From the NCBI RefSeq assembly GCF_910592395.1, contig NC_088321.1, positions 4,402,001 through 4,466,000 on the forward strand: a stretch of DNA of 64,000 nucleotides, in the 5' to 3' direction. Source of the DNA: Lineus longissimus. Its lineage: Eukaryota > Nemertea > Pilidiophora > Heteronemertea > Lineidae. Under the pieces are notes generated by a model, which had not been told where the DNA came from, did not search any database, and saw only the letters and a list, made by a program, of their open reading frames with translations. Every line of letters begins with the position of its first letter. The first letter of the stretch is position 1. The translations under genes were made by a program, and so were the position numbers. Positions 10,542 to 21,639 of this stretch are shown here, piece by piece.

Positions 10542-11894
10542 ATGGAGAGTCAAATAATAGTGAACTATTATGGTACAGTGAACAACTATTATGGTACAAG
10601 TAAGGAATGTGTTAAGTGCAATGCAACAAAACCTGAAAGTGAATTTGAAAAGAACAGAAGAGGCAATTTACTGGATTATTGTAAATTATGTGGTTCCACA
10701 TTAACCAAGAAATGTGGTAAATGTGGAGAAGTGAAATTACTAAGTGATGGTGAATTCTGTAAAGAAGGAAAAAGAGGTGAATGTAGATTATGTTGGAACT
10801 CTAGCTACAAAGGTTATCTTGATAAAAATGGTAATAGAGACAGGCATAAAGTCAGAGTTGCCCTCGGCAAAATAGCCAAAGAAGATGGATCTCCCAATTC
10901 GAGCTTTGCTCTTGTGACGACGTCATATTCGGCATTACGTCTAGGTTGTTCAAATGATTTCTTCAGGGATTGGTTAAACTAGCAAAGGGGACTATCACAA
11001 ATACAAATAGTAGATGAGGAGTTGGACCATGTTCTACCAATAAAGGAATTCAAAGATCATCCAGAACTGTGTTACTCTTGGTTTAACATGCGGCCAATGT
11101 CTAAAACACAAAACAGACAGAAGAGTTCCACAGTCGACTGGAGTATTTTCAAAGAGCAATTGGGCCGCTCATTTAACTTTATGGTCAATAAGCGTAATGA
11201 AAACTGGTTTGACTATCGAGACCAAAACGTGATAAAAGAGTGGAAAAGGATAACAAACAAGTATGGAGACAACAAGGTTTATCCAGATTTAAGTAATTTA
11301 AACTCTGAAAGTCATTTAAACTCTAAAAGTCATTTAAACTATGAAAGGTCTGAAAAGCATACAGAAAGTAACCCTCAGGCTTTCAGACTACAACAAATAT
11401 GTGAGGTTAAGAGTTTCTTAGAAAGCGAGATTGAATTTAGAAGAAAGATATTTTCAAAGTACAAAAAAGCATTTAACGTAATTACGTCAGTTGGTGTGTC
11501 TTCACTGGCTGGTGTCATCACAGCACCGATAGGTTTTGCACTTGGTGGAGTGATCATTGGTTGCGCCAGTATCTCCTCAGCCCTAAGTTGGAAGAAAAAA
11601 GATATCCTGAAGAAAATTGAAAAACATGAGAAGATTGGAATGTTGGCAATTTCAAAACTTAACTCCATCAATGACCTGGTGAGTAAGGCCATGAGTGATT
11701 CGCACATTTCAACAGATGAGTTTACCTTGATTCTCAAAGAAAAGGAAAAATACATTGCTATGAAAAATTCCATCAGAAAAAAACAGAGGGAGGCAAGTTC
11801 AGCTGTTGATGTGGAATCTTTAAAGAAGACTTTTTTAGAAGAAGGAAAAAAACTGGCACAAACAGAGATGATAGAGAAACTGAAGTCACAGTAA
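10542..11894 (+). pseudogene. Zinc-ribbon HNH endonuclease fused to a helical membrane-type protein, in-frame stop
   Basis: One frame runs from the ATG in TTTAAATGG to 11894, with a single TAG at 10980-10982. The N-terminal half has two CxxC zinc-knuckle pairs (about residues 21-59 and further Cys). After the stop comes an HNH-like core: LDHVLPI, a C..WFNMRP segment, then N..KSS near 11019-11125. This suggests a homing-type nuclease. From about 11390 the protein resembles the stand-alone 142-aa P2 protein at 28112-28540: charged helix, hydrophobic hairpin (GVITAPIGFALGGVIIG), then helices with DEFTLIL near 11720. A repeated SHLNS-type linker (11302-11350) joins the two. No HNH gene is seen in P2. 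Confidence 0.7.
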
Positions 11895-12061
11895 TGGTGT
11901 CACCACTATTGGTGTTACCAATGATTAATCACCATTATCAGTATTATCCTCAACCATTACTGATACCACCGTTATCGCCATCAGCACCACCGATGTATGT
12001 TGAAAATGTCTGAAAATGTCTGAAAATGTAATTTTAATAATTTTTGTTATCCTAAATAGAA
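11895..12061 (+). other. Intergenic spacer with short repeats
   Basis: There is no gene here. It holds imperfect ACCACYATTG-like repeats (11897-11990), then three copies of TGAAAATGTC or TGAAAATGTA (11999-12030), followed by the TAAATAGAAATG start motif of the polymerase gene. Confidence 0.5.
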
Positions 12062-12740
12062 ATGGTTGATAAAAATGAGAAAATACATTGTTCAACATGT
12101 AACAAGGAGATATCATACAGCAATCTTTCAGCACATAGGAAAACCAAAGGCCATCAAAGAATGGAGTTATCAAGTCAGTCAGACTCGAGTTCTCGTTCAC
12201 TGCGTTTACCTAACCCTATTCTACTACAAGATACCATGAAACTTGAACTCGAGCTACGCTCTCAGGACAAAGTCCGATTCGAGGCTAAGGAATTGGAGAG
12301 CATAAAGAATGTGAAGGATATCGAAGTGGTAAAAGAATTTGGTAAACCAGTTGTTACCATTCGTCTGAAAATTAGCAAATCGGCAAAACACGTTTTCGAG
12401 TACAGAGGTAAACTGGAAGAAATTCTCTTCAAGCTAACTGATTACCATCATAAAATAAGTATTTCAGTTAAAGCTGAATTTGACAGGTCTGGCGAAAAGG
12501 CTATCTATCCTATTCAATCTCCAATGGAAAGCATAATTTCAAGAAACCAGGCAATTAATGCCCTAAACAGTCAATTGAACTACATAAAGGATGCGATTGA
12601 GGAACGATACTTCGAAGGAAGTGGCCTGAGTTTAAATGAAATCAAGTCGTGCGATCTCACGATATGTTCCTACAAGAAATGTAAAGGCGGTCACTACACT
12701 TGTTTACCATTCAGAACTAAAGCTGTCATTAATGTGCATT

Positions 12741-13391
12741 CTAAAATACCTTGGTACCGTAAAGTCAACTCTTAAATGGAAAATGCATAAGCCTCGTTCT
12801 GAGAGCGGAGTGTTTTGGACACGCAACCAAGATGCTCTACCAAAGTTCCCTCGGGTTGCACTAAAATGTGGAAACCATGCACACGTCACGTCAAAGGATT
12901 TCACCTCACTTCAGAAGTTTGAGGCTCTCAAAACACTGCTTCAAACACAAATCAGTCAAGGAAGCATCAACCACCCTAAGTTTTTTAATGAGCACTACAC
13001 ATATTTGCCGAGAAAAACGCTCCAAATAGCCCATTTGCACGGATTTTAGCATCACTTGAGCGAGCCGATGCGGACTTCCTATGCGCGCTAACATAATGTA
13101 AACAACGGCGCTACCGGCGCTCCGGCCGGGCCGGCGATGGATGGAATTTGCCAAATTCGCACATATTCAAGTTATTTTCGTGGCCTATCTTTTTAAGTTT
13201 GAGGTATTTTAGAATAGAAATTGAACCCTCGGCTTCGGACCTTGGTTGAGTTACCAAGACACTCTCGGGTGGAGCTAAAATTTCGTCCAAACCCTCGCCT
13301 GTCGGCTCGGGTTTGGACTGTATCTTAGCTCCACCCTCGAGTGTCTTAGTAACTCAACCAAGGTCCTCCGCCTCGGGTTCAATTCCTTAAT
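12741..13391. repeat. Insertion in the P1 polymerase gene
   Basis: The polymerase reading stops making sense at about 12740 and resumes at about 13393, comparing with the continuous P2 gene. The intervening 650 bp has no recognised coding domain. It contains a GC-rich CpG-containing part (13060-13140) and ends in a long hairpin (13217-13386). The family is unknown to me. I found no clear target duplication, so the edges are accurate only to about 10 bp. Confidence 0.65.
13217..13386. repeat. Long palindromic hairpin (foldback repeat)
   Basis: Two arms of about 80-85 bp are near-complementary. Examples are ACCTTGGTTGAGTTAC on the left against GTAACTCAACCAAGGT on the right, and GTGGAGCTAA against TTAGCTCCAC. 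A short centre lies near 13300. This is a foldback-type or MITE-like end of the insertion. Confidence 0.8.
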
Positions 13392-16300
13392 CAAATGATG
13401 AGAAATGTTTTCTATGGAGTCTTTTGGCTGCCAAATACCACGACAGCATTTCCTGTGAGAGGCAAAAAGGTTTTAATGCAACAGAAATTAACCCCTACAA
13501 GATGTATGAAAATGAGATTAAGATCAAATCATTTCCTGTGTGTGTTCAAAAGGATATCCCTAAGATCGAACAAGACAATGGTATCAAGATTAATGTGTTC
13601 AAGTTAGAGAACGAATGGGCTAAAAGCATTTATGCCGCAAAGCTGGAACCACTCTACCTCTCTAAGAACCACGATGATGATGATGTTATCGATCTGTTGT
13701 ATTTCAAGGATCATTTCATGTACATAAGAGACATAAATCTATTCTTCAAGACTGACAGGAATAGTGTATTCATTTGTAGGAGATGCATGAATTACTTTTA
13801 CAAGAAATCTACACTAGAAAGACATAAATTGAAATGTGGAAAACACGATTACTGTAAGGTCAGTCTGCCTCAACCGAATAGTAAATGGTCACAACTTAAG
13901 TTTGAAAAACACTCATTCAAGAACAGAGTTCCCTTTGTAATCTATGCTGATTTCGAAGCGATAAGCACAACAGTCAATGATAATACAACTCAGACAGATA
14001 CCATTGTTACCACTGTTACCACTAAAAAACTATTCAAACAGATTGCGTCAGCAGTTGGAGTTTACGTTCACTCTGACTACTCACAAATCTACGCCAGTGA
14101 GTATCTCTGTCACAGAGGTGCTGATGTAGTTGACGTTTTCTGTAACTGGTTACTCAGAATGGAAGAGATGTTCTCAACTCTACTGAAATGCAACATTCCT
14201 CTCACCATGACAGACGAAGATTTGGTGAGATACTCACAAGAAACAAACTGTTACTACTGCAATAAATTTTTAGGGTTTCCACATGAGGACAGAGTTCAAG
14301 ATCACAATCACTACAATGGAGAATACAGAGGTGCTGCTCACAAAGCTTGCAACTTGAACGAGAAGAAAGCCATGTTTGTTCCAGTGTTTTTTCACAATCT
14401 CAGTAATTACGATGCTCACCTATTCATCAGAGAATTGATGACTAGATCACAAAAGAAACTGAAGCTTCTTGCTAAAAACGCAGAAGAGTACATTTCATTT
14501 GAGTTAGGTTATTTTAAATTTTTAGTCTCTCACAGATTCTTACAGTCTGGCTTGGACAACATCACCAAATCTATGGAAGATGATGACTTTAAGATAACAA
14601 GACAGTCTTACCCAAATCCTGACGATTTTAAACTATTGAGGAAGAAAGGATCAGTGCCTTATTCATTTTACACATCACATGAAAGTTACAGTGTTACTCA
14701 CTTAGAGAAGTCTATGTTCTTTGATGAATTGAAGAATAAAATGGCGGATGATTCAGTTTACCTAAAATCCAAAGACATATGGGATCATTTCAAGATCAGA
14801 AATCATGGAGAGTTCATCGACCTGTACCTCAAAACAGACGTTCTTTTGTTAGCTGATTTATTCGAGAAATTCAGGGACGTTAATTTAAACAATTTCCAGA
14901 TCAATCCTTGTCACTGCTATTCAGCACCTGGCTTGACCTGGTTAGCCGGATTGAAACACACAGACATAAATCTCGAACTTCTTACCGATACCGATATCCT
15001 ACTTACTTTTGAAAAGGCAATAAGAGGTGGAATTTCAGGTGTGATGGGAACAAGACATGTCAAGGCAGATGAACACCATAAACTACTCTACATAGACGCA
15101 AATAATCTCTATGGATGGGCAATGATGGAAAGTCAGCGTTACGGCAGTTTTCAAATGTTTGACGATACCATGATCAAAGCAAACATAACTTATCAGGATA
15201 TCATGTCAATTCCTAAACAGTAAAGTAGGGTATCTTTTCGAAGTAGATTTAGGTTATCCAGAGGAAATCAAGTTCAAGTCAAAGAACTTTCCATTCTGTC
15301 CAGAATCGCTTTTCATAGACGACGACGAACTAAGTCCTTACCAGAAAGAGTTACTTGGTGACGAGAAGAGGTCAAAGGTAGAAAAATTGATCCTCACACA
15401 GAAAGGCAAGACCAACTACATCGTGCATTACAGACTTTTACAGTTTTACTTAAAGCAAGGAATGATACTAAAAAAGGTCCATTCTTTCATCAGTTTCAAA
15501 CAATCAAAGTGGTTGAAATCATACATCGACTTCAACACTAAAAAGAGGATGGCTTCTACTACTGATTTCGAGAAAGATTACTTCAAATTAATGAACAATG
15601 CTTTCTACGGAAAGACATGTGAAAACGTAAGGAACAGGGTAGAAATTGAACTGGTGACAGATAGGGAAAGTGCCAAGAACTTCATGGCAAGTCCCAGGTT
15701 TTCATCAATTAACATCTTTGACAAAAGTAGCGTGGCAATTTGCATGAGGAAAACATCAATAAGGTTCAACAAGCCAATCTACATAGGAGTTGCAGTACTG
15801 GAGTTGTCCAAGCTGCTGATGTATGAATTCTACTACAACATACTTCAACCTTACTTTGGTGAGAAAAACATAGAACTTCTTTATTTGGACACGGATTCTT
15901 TCGTTTTAAAGATCAAAACAGACGATTTAACAGCAGACCTCAAAGAGTTAAAGGATCACTTCGACTTCAGTAATTACCCAAAGGATCATCCTCTTTACGA
16001 CACTAGCAAGAAGAAAGTTCCAGGCTACTTTAAGGATGAGCTTGGAGGAGACGAAATGATAGAATTTATTGCCTTGAGGAGTAAGATGTATGCGTACAGA
16101 ACCAAGACTATGTCTGGAGAGCAAGGCTCGACTAAAAATCCAGAAACAAAGAAATTGAAGGGAATCGCTAGGAATGTAGTGAATAAGTCTATTACATTTG
16201 ATGACTACGTTGATTGTCTTGAAAACACTAAGACTTTTAATCACAAAATGGGTCATCTGAGGTCAGAAAAGCATCAAATGTATCTGGAAGAGATTGACAA

Positions 16301-16460
16301 GAAAAGCTTAAGTCCTTTCGATGATAAGCGTTTCATATTAGAGGATGGCATCTCTACATTGCCTTTCGGCATGTATTATGAAAAATACATTGATTACAGT
16401 GATTTAATGAATGTTTAACTAATTAAATCACTTTAATTAAATCATTTTAATTAAATAGAA

Positions 16461-17198
16461 ATGGATTTCATAATTTTTGAGAATGAATGCGATGAAGCCA
16501 TATTTGAGCTTAACTTAACAGACCCATTGAACATAAAATCGATCACTTTAAGATCGATAACTTTTTACAATTCATGGTGGACTGGTGATAACGTTCCGGG
16601 TATTACCGAATTGTTAAAAATGGAAAATAACTCAAGACAACAATCCAATTCTTTGTATGTCCCTTTTGATGGTCATTTCAGTTTGTCCGAACTTTGCTCC
16701 TTTATCAATGAGCGTATCAAAAATCTTGCAGGACATGTTAACATCAGCTGTGACAATAACAATTACCTTATCATTGAACTTACTGAGGACAAGTTGTTTA
16801 TGCTGAAAGATTACTATCTCGGTGATGAATATTTTACAATAGTAAACACATTTTTTGGTTTTAAACAAACTAAATTCGCCAAGAAAGGAAAATACTACTC
16901 CACCAAGCCACTTAACTTTTACAGAAAAGAATTATTCTTAAGATCAAATTTGGTTGACAAAGCTAAGACCATCTACAACAATAAACCTTCTGACATTTTA
17001 TGTATCGTTCCTGTTGAAGATGGTGATCAGATTAAATACCAGAGATATGAACTCAATTGCAAGAAAATAGTGAACAAAAAATGTACAAATCAAGTCAAAT
17101 TTGAAATCACTGATGAGAATGGTAAAATAGTGAATTTCAGAGGTAGCTCAGTTACTTTAAATTTTTCACTTGAAACTAAGAATAGTGTGTTTGAGTAA
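16461..17198 (+). CDS. Second penton-like jelly-roll protein
   Basis: This 245-aa protein is intact. Its C-terminal half parallels the penton-like protein at 7525-8280: NNKPSDILCIVPVE near residues 172-185, a short linker, then a Cys-containing segment and VKFEITDENGKIVNF, matching KPSDVLAIRP and LNIRLTDENND. The N-terminal half differs. It is probably a paralogue or functional variant of the minor capsid protein, perhaps a vertex or attachment protein (inference). The start ATG follows TTAAATAGAA, like the capsid and polymerase genes. Its stop is 2 bp from the stop of a convergent minus-strand gene (17201). Confidence 0.65.
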   Translation: MDFIIFENECDEAIFELNLTDPLNIKSITLRSITFYNSWWTGDNVPGITELLKMENNSRQQSNSLYVPFDGHFSLSELCSFINERIKNLAGHVNISCDNNNYLIIELTEDKLFMLKDYYLGDEYFTIVNTFFGFKQTKFAKKGKYYSTKPLNFYRKELFLRSNLVDKAKTIYNNKPSDILCIVPVEDGDQIKYQRYELNCKKIVNKKCTNQVKFEITDENGKIVNFRGSSVTLNFSLETKNSVFE

Positions 17199-17200
17199 TT

Positions 17201-17651
17201 CTACTCCATTAAACTAAGATTACATGTTTTAGGAGTTGTGTAACAGTTATCTTTCCCTTCTGGTTTACTAGCTTTTAATTTGCTTACTTCTGGTTTACTA
17301 CCTTCTGGTTTACTACCTTCTGGTTTACTACCTTCTGGTTTACTACCTACTCTTACTTTCTTGTTAATTTTAATCTTATGATAACAGTGAATGATGACTG
17401 CAAAACCAAATGCAGCTAAAATGACATACAGTGTTGTACTCCCGGAACTTCCAGTATTTGTGGTAACCTCAGGCTCTGGTTGAGTTAAACTTTGTTCGGG
17501 TTCATCGTCTTTCCTGGGTTCATCTTCTTTCCTGGGTTCATCATCTTTCCCAGTAAACCTCTCCTTTTTTGACTTCTTGAATTCCTGAGATCTTTTACCT
17601 AACTCTCGAGACCATGCAATTTGTTTTTCTGATCTTTCTCTCTTAATGGAC
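17201..17651 (-). pseudogene. 3' part of single-pass membrane protein gene split by P2
   Basis: The minus-strand frame is open from the P2 insertion junction (17651) to a TAG at 17201-17203. It encodes an IAWSRELGKRSQ-like block, an acidic repeat (DDEPRK, three copies), a Thr/Ser-rich stretch, one membrane helix (near 17385-17450) and a C-terminal SKPEG repeat. The 5' part lies on the other side of P2 at 42825-42919, in matching frame across the duplicated ATGGAC. It is homologous to the intact P2 gene 31384-31701 (shared basic WGKKLG-like block plus one helix). P2 insertion destroyed it. The function is unknown. Confidence 0.8.
17646..17651. repeat. Target-site duplication of Polinton P2, left copy
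   Basis: ATGGAC here equals ATGGAC at 42825-42830, immediately outside the AG...CT termini of P2. The 6-bp length is canonical for Polinton integrase. Confidence 0.95.
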
Positions 17652-18004
17652 AGTAGTGTAATAATGGGGATTCTAACTTCCAGTCAAATCCTAGTCTAAA
17701 TAGTTTCCAGTCATTTCTCAGTCAAGTCACTAAATCGTCCAAATTGACCAAATTATCAAAATTATCAAAATTATCAAAATTAAAAAAAAGAAAAAAATTA
17801 CAAAAATTATCAAAAATGACAAAAATTACAAAAATGACAAAAATGACAAAACGTCTACTTAACAAAAATTATTTTCTTGTAAATAAAATGAACTTTCCGT
17901 CAAATGAAGAACTTGAATCAAGAGTCACAGAGTCAACAGATTATCTAAAATTTAAAGATCTTCCAGTGAACAAATGGTATAGAGTCAACTCATTCAGAAG
18001 TATA
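17652..18004. repeat. P2 left terminal inverted repeat, outer part
   Basis: Complementary to 42472-42824 with one substitution visible (near 17817). The repeat continues beyond the CACTA insertion at about 27500-27717. It contains an AAATTATC/AAAATGAC-type low-complexity stretch (17750-17850) and a conserved leader before the repeat-encoded gene. Confidence 0.95.
17888..18004 (+). pseudogene. Repeat-encoded small protein gene, left copy split by CACTA
   Basis: This is the left-repeat copy of the gene that is intact at 42289-42588. It starts at the ATG in TAAATAAAATG (17888), is interrupted at 18004 by the CACTA element, and resumes at 27500 to the stop at 27680-27682. The two halves match the right-repeat gene exactly as far as I compared them, apart from the insertion. 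One copy is lost, but the right copy would still supply the product. Confidence 0.85.
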
Positions 18005-18270
18005 CCCAGCTAGCAAAACATATGGGAACCACGTGGGTTTTACCTGGGCAAGCAGGGTCCCATCTGGCCCACATGTAACCCATGTGGGACCAAGATGGTT
18101 TATTTCACATGGGATTTCACCATGTGGGGCCCATATGGGAAAGCCCATATGGGTTTCGAGTTATGGGACCCATGTGGGTTTGCGATGGTTTATATGGGGA
18201 TCAATTGAGAATTGCAAGCCCAATGTATCCCATATGAACCCCATATCAATCCCACATCTGAGAATTTCCA
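18005..18270. repeat. CACTA left subterminal repeat region
   Basis: Repeated palindromic 10-mers of the type CCCAYRTGGG and half-sites (for example 18088-18097, 18130-18140, 18150-18160, 18220-18240). These are likely transposase-binding sites. They are mirrored at 27290-27497. Confidence 0.75.
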
Positions 18271-18947
18271 ATTATATTGTTTTAAAAATAAAGGGTTTAG
18301 CCTACATGAGGCCCATTCAAGATTATGATAATGAAATATGTTTTATGAAATTTATGAGTAAAGCTCAAGGAGTAAAGCTGGCATTTTACAAAATTTGTTT
18401 GGCGCCAAAGCAAATCAAAATCGTCCCCATTGGCCTCCGAGTGCATCGTGCGTCTCCAATAGAGCTGAAAGAGCTGATGGGGACGAGTATTGTCGCCTCC
18501 TTGCACGCCATTGTCAGCCGCCATATTTGATTTTGTTCTTCACGCCATTACTCGAAAAGCAGAGAAACTTTCCCATAATTTCATTGACTAGTATAGTTTT
18601 TTGTTTGCCAGGTTAGTTGTGACCTTGTCTAAAGCATCAATCTTGATGTTTGTGTGCTTTATATACATTCTTTCAATACAATCCTGCAGATTCTTCGATG
18701 TTTTTGTTGTGATATCCCGTTCGTTGTAGGCTGCTGGTGCTGTTGTAACTGTACATGCTACACTGTACATTTAACTGTGTACATTTATGTACGTGAAAAT
18801 ACACTGTGCAGTGTGTCTTGCCTACCTGTTTTGCTGTTTTATCATGACCATGTATTGTAGGCCTATGTAGTGGTACTCGTAGCCTTGTTTTTATCCTGTT
18901 CAATCAATCTTAATCTAGTGGTACTGTTATTTTTGCTTTTTGTCGTC

Positions 18948-21281
18948 ATGAGTTGTTCAAACTCAAAGTCACGTTGGTCACGATGGAGGAAAATCAAACA
19001 AAATGTCAATGCGCATCTTGATTTTGTCAACCAGCCGCAGCCTGAACATCAACATGCTGAAGCTGAGCCTGAGGATGAGGTGGTCCTCCAGGACCAGGAG
19101 CGTGAGGGTGGTGGTGTGGCCGAGGGTCGGTTTGAAGCAGCAATGTCATCGCCGTCAAGTGCGTCTGGTTTTCCCTACTACACAGACATGCCTAGTAAAT
19201 ATCCCAGGTTAGATGATCCTATTTTTGTTGATGAGGCCCCTTATCTTGATGGTGTTAGGCCAGCCTCAGTCTTGGATAAAGGCCCAGTGGGCCTATGCAG
19301 TGATCAGTTGGACAATGAGGAATTCACTCCTTCTGTAAATGACAGTCTGGGTGATGATGTTGAAAAAAGACATCAGTTTGACGGTTATGTTGATTATAAT
19401 GATGATGATGATGAGTTTGACTACTACTCGTATTCGGATAATACGTCGGGTTCAGACTCGAGTGAAAGTGATGATGAACGTTGTGGTCATTCACAGCTCG
19501 CTGATAATCTTGCAGTTTGGGCAGCTGATTCTCAGATTCCACACAACAAAATAAGAGGTCTTCTTTCCGTCTTACGCCCATTTCATCCAAGTCTTCCCAA
19601 GGACCCACGCACCCTTCTTGAAACGACCACAAGCTATGAAATTCAGAACATAGCTGGAGGTAGTTATCACCATTTTGGCCTAGTTCAGGGTATAAAAACC
19701 AGCTCATCTGAATTACTTGACATCGGTAATGGTGGCACTATTCATATCCAGATCAATATAGATGGTTTGCCTCTCTACAAGAGTTCAAAGACGCAGTTCT
19801 GGCCAATTTTGGGAAGGATTTCCATGCCATTTACGGCTGATCCATTTATCATTGGGTTATTTTGTGGACAAAGTAAGCCAGACAGTGTTGATGTATTTCT
19901 TGCTGACTTTGTGTCTGAAGTCAAGTATGTTGAAAAGAATGGGATTGACATCGAAATTGATGGTTTCAGGAAGCAGTTTTTACTCAATTTGTCATGTTTC
20001 ATATGTGATACTCCAGCACGTTGCTTTGTGAAGAAAACTAAATTATACAGTGGATATTATGGCTGTGATAAGTGTGTTCAGAAAGGCGTCTGGGTGAAGA
20101 AGGTTACCTATCCAGAAGCTGACTCTCCTCTGCGAACTGATGTTGCTTTTGATGAGATGGCTTACAGTGCAGAAGGTGGCCACCAACTTGGTATCTCACC
20201 TCTCTCAGAGCTTTCATTGGGAATGGTTTCCAACTTCCCTCTTGATCCCATGCATCTGGTGTATCTTGGTGTTGTTAAACGAATCATCTGGTCTTGGATC
20301 AAGGGCCCAATTGCAAACAATTGTCGTATTGGTTTCAATGCTGTCAGTCAGATTTCTGGTTCTCTCCTCTCGTGTCACAAATTCGTGCCACGGGAATTCC
20401 CTAGAAAATGTCGATCACTTGATGACGTTGATAGATGGAAGGCAACAGAGTTCCGCCAATTCGTCCTGTATAGTGGAATTGTGGTGACTAAAAGAAATTT
20501 GTCTGATGCTTGTTATCGCCATTTTTCTCTACTTTTCGTTGCTATCTATTGCCTGTCCAGTCCATTGTATCTCACTACTCATTGTGAATATGCAAGTGAT
20601 CTACTCAGGTTATTTGTGATAGAATGGGGGAAGTTGTATGGTAGAGACATGTATGTGTACAATGTTAATGGACTTGTTCATTTAGCAGCTGATGCAAAGA
20701 TTTATGGTGTTCTTGATGGGTTCTCTGCCTTTCCATTTGAAAAACACTTGGGTAAACTTAAAAAATTGGTGCGTAAACCCAACCAGGCAATTTCTCAGGT
20801 TATTCGTAGGCTTTCTGAATCCAAGGGGACAGCAAAAGACCAGAAAAACAAAGAAGGCCTCATTTTCAGGCAAGAGCACTCCTCTGGTCCAGTTCTTTTC
20901 CCATACAGGACTTGTTTGCAGTACAAGAGCATGGAGCTTGATGGTTTTAGATATTCTTCTCAGGACGGTGATAGCTGTGTGCAGATTGGCTCAAAATATG
21001 GCCTGATTAGGAATATTTGTAGGGATTCAAAAAATAAGCAGTCGGAGCCAGTTGTGATGTTTGAAGAATTTAAATCTGTAACTGCATTCTTTCAATACCC
21101 ATTGGACTCCAGGGACCTTGGTATTGTCAAGGTTAGTGCTTTGTCTGGATTTCTTAAGGCAGAGAAAGTGTCTTCATTTGTCTCAAAGTTATTCAGGATT
21201 CCTTATAAGGAACAGAGATTTCCACTCGTTCTCAACAAAGAGGAATTTGTACTTGTCCCTATCCTCCACCAGCTCTTTTAA
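18948..21281 (+). CDS. EnSpm/CACTA-type transposase
   Basis: Single-exon frame of about 777 aa from the ATG at 18948. Upstream in-frame codons lack an ATG and encode a hydrophobic stretch that is probably untranslated. The N-terminus is acidic with an Asp/Glu/Ser tract (19390-19480). Recognisable blocks are DGLPLYKSSKTQFWPILG (about 19762-19815), a GYYGCDKC zinc knuckle (about 20050-20080), FPLDPMHLVYLGVVKR (about 20240-20285), WKATEFRQFVLYSG (about 20435-20480), and a SAFPFEKHLGKLKKLVR block near 20730-20775. Together these match the transposases paired with DUF4806 proteins in animal genomes. It cuts and pastes the element. It is intact. Confidence 0.8.
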   Translation: MSCSNSKSRWSRWRKIKQNVNAHLDFVNQPQPEHQHAEAEPEDEVVLQDQEREGGGVAEGRFEAAMSSPSSASGFPYYTDMPSKYPRLDDPIFVDEAPYLDGVRPASVLDKGPVGLCSDQLDNEEFTPSVNDSLGDDVEKRHQFDGYVDYNDDDDEFDYYSYSDNTSGSDSSESDDERCGHSQLADNLAVWAADSQIPHNKIRGLLSVLRPFHPSLPKDPRTLLETTTSYEIQNIAGGSYHHFGLVQGIKTSSSELLDIGNGGTIHIQINIDGLPLYKSSKTQFWPILGRISMPFTADPFIIGLFCGQSKPDSVDVFLADFVSEVKYVEKNGIDIEIDGFRKQFLLNLSCFICDTPARCFVKKTKLYSGYYGCDKCVQKGVWVKKVTYPEADSPLRTDVAFDEMAYSAEGGHQLGISPLSELSLGMVSNFPLDPMHLVYLGVVKRIIWSWIKGPIANNCRIGFNAVSQISGSLLSCHKFVPREFPRKCRSLDDVDRWKATEFRQFVLYSGIVVTKRNLSDACYRHFSLLFVAIYCLSSPLYLTTHCEYASDLLRLFVIEWGKLYGRDMYVYNVNGLVHLAADAKIYGVLDGFSAFPFEKHLGKLKKLVRKPNQAISQVIRRLSESKGTAKDQKNKEGLIFRQEHSSGPVLFPYRTCLQYKSMELDGFRYSSQDGDSCVQIGSKYGLIRNICRDSKNKQSEPVVMFEEFKSVTAFFQYPLDSRDLGIVKVSALSGFLKAEKVSSFVSKLFRIPYKEQRFPLVLNKEEFVLVPILHQLF

Positions 21282-21639
21282 GTGGGTGATACTTCTACTT
21301 TTTTGTCGTCTCTTGAAACTGCTGTGTACTTCCAGGTTCCGTGATTTTACTCCTTAGGAAAGTGTCCCCTATGTACAATGTAGGCTTATGTAGATTTTGT
21401 TGAGGTTAAAAGTTTGTCAAAAAGGGTCATTAGGTGGTCACATTGGTAGTTATCAGGCTAAAAAAGTTACATGGCCTACAGGAACTCTGTTCCGGTTCAA
21501 CATGAGTAAAAAATTGGTTGTTGTAATGTAGTATGGTATGTTCCTAATCATCACACATTAACAAGAAGATTCTGCAGGTTTATTACATTGTGTATTTCAC
21601 AATCTTTCATGTTTTTGATTTTGTCATGAATAGGTAAAT

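Larger units (their letters stand above)
12062..16418 (+). pseudogene. PolB: Protein-primed DNA polymerase B (pPolB), interrupted
   Basis: Family B polymerase that replicates the element by protein priming. The N-terminus (from 12062) has a C2H2 finger near 12088-12153. The coding frame is broken by an insertion of about 650 bp (12741-13391) inside the conserved KAVINV / CFLWS segment. It resumes at about 13393 and shifts frame once near 15215. Landmarks are exonuclease I (YADFEA, ~13941), an HNH-like Cys/His cluster (14247-14355), exo II (SNYDAHLF, ~14400), exo III (LKTDVLLLAD, ~14830), palm motif A (DANNLYG, ~15097), motif B (KLMNNAFYGK, ~15585) and motif C (LDTDSF, ~15886). It stops at 16416-16418. 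The start follows TAAATAGAA. It is certainly non-functional as it stands. Confidence 0.9.

Noticed and set aside
13424-16418. P1 polymerase as two separate genes
   Set aside because: Exonuclease and palm motifs are split exactly as in one polymerase, and a single-base shift near 15215 joins them.
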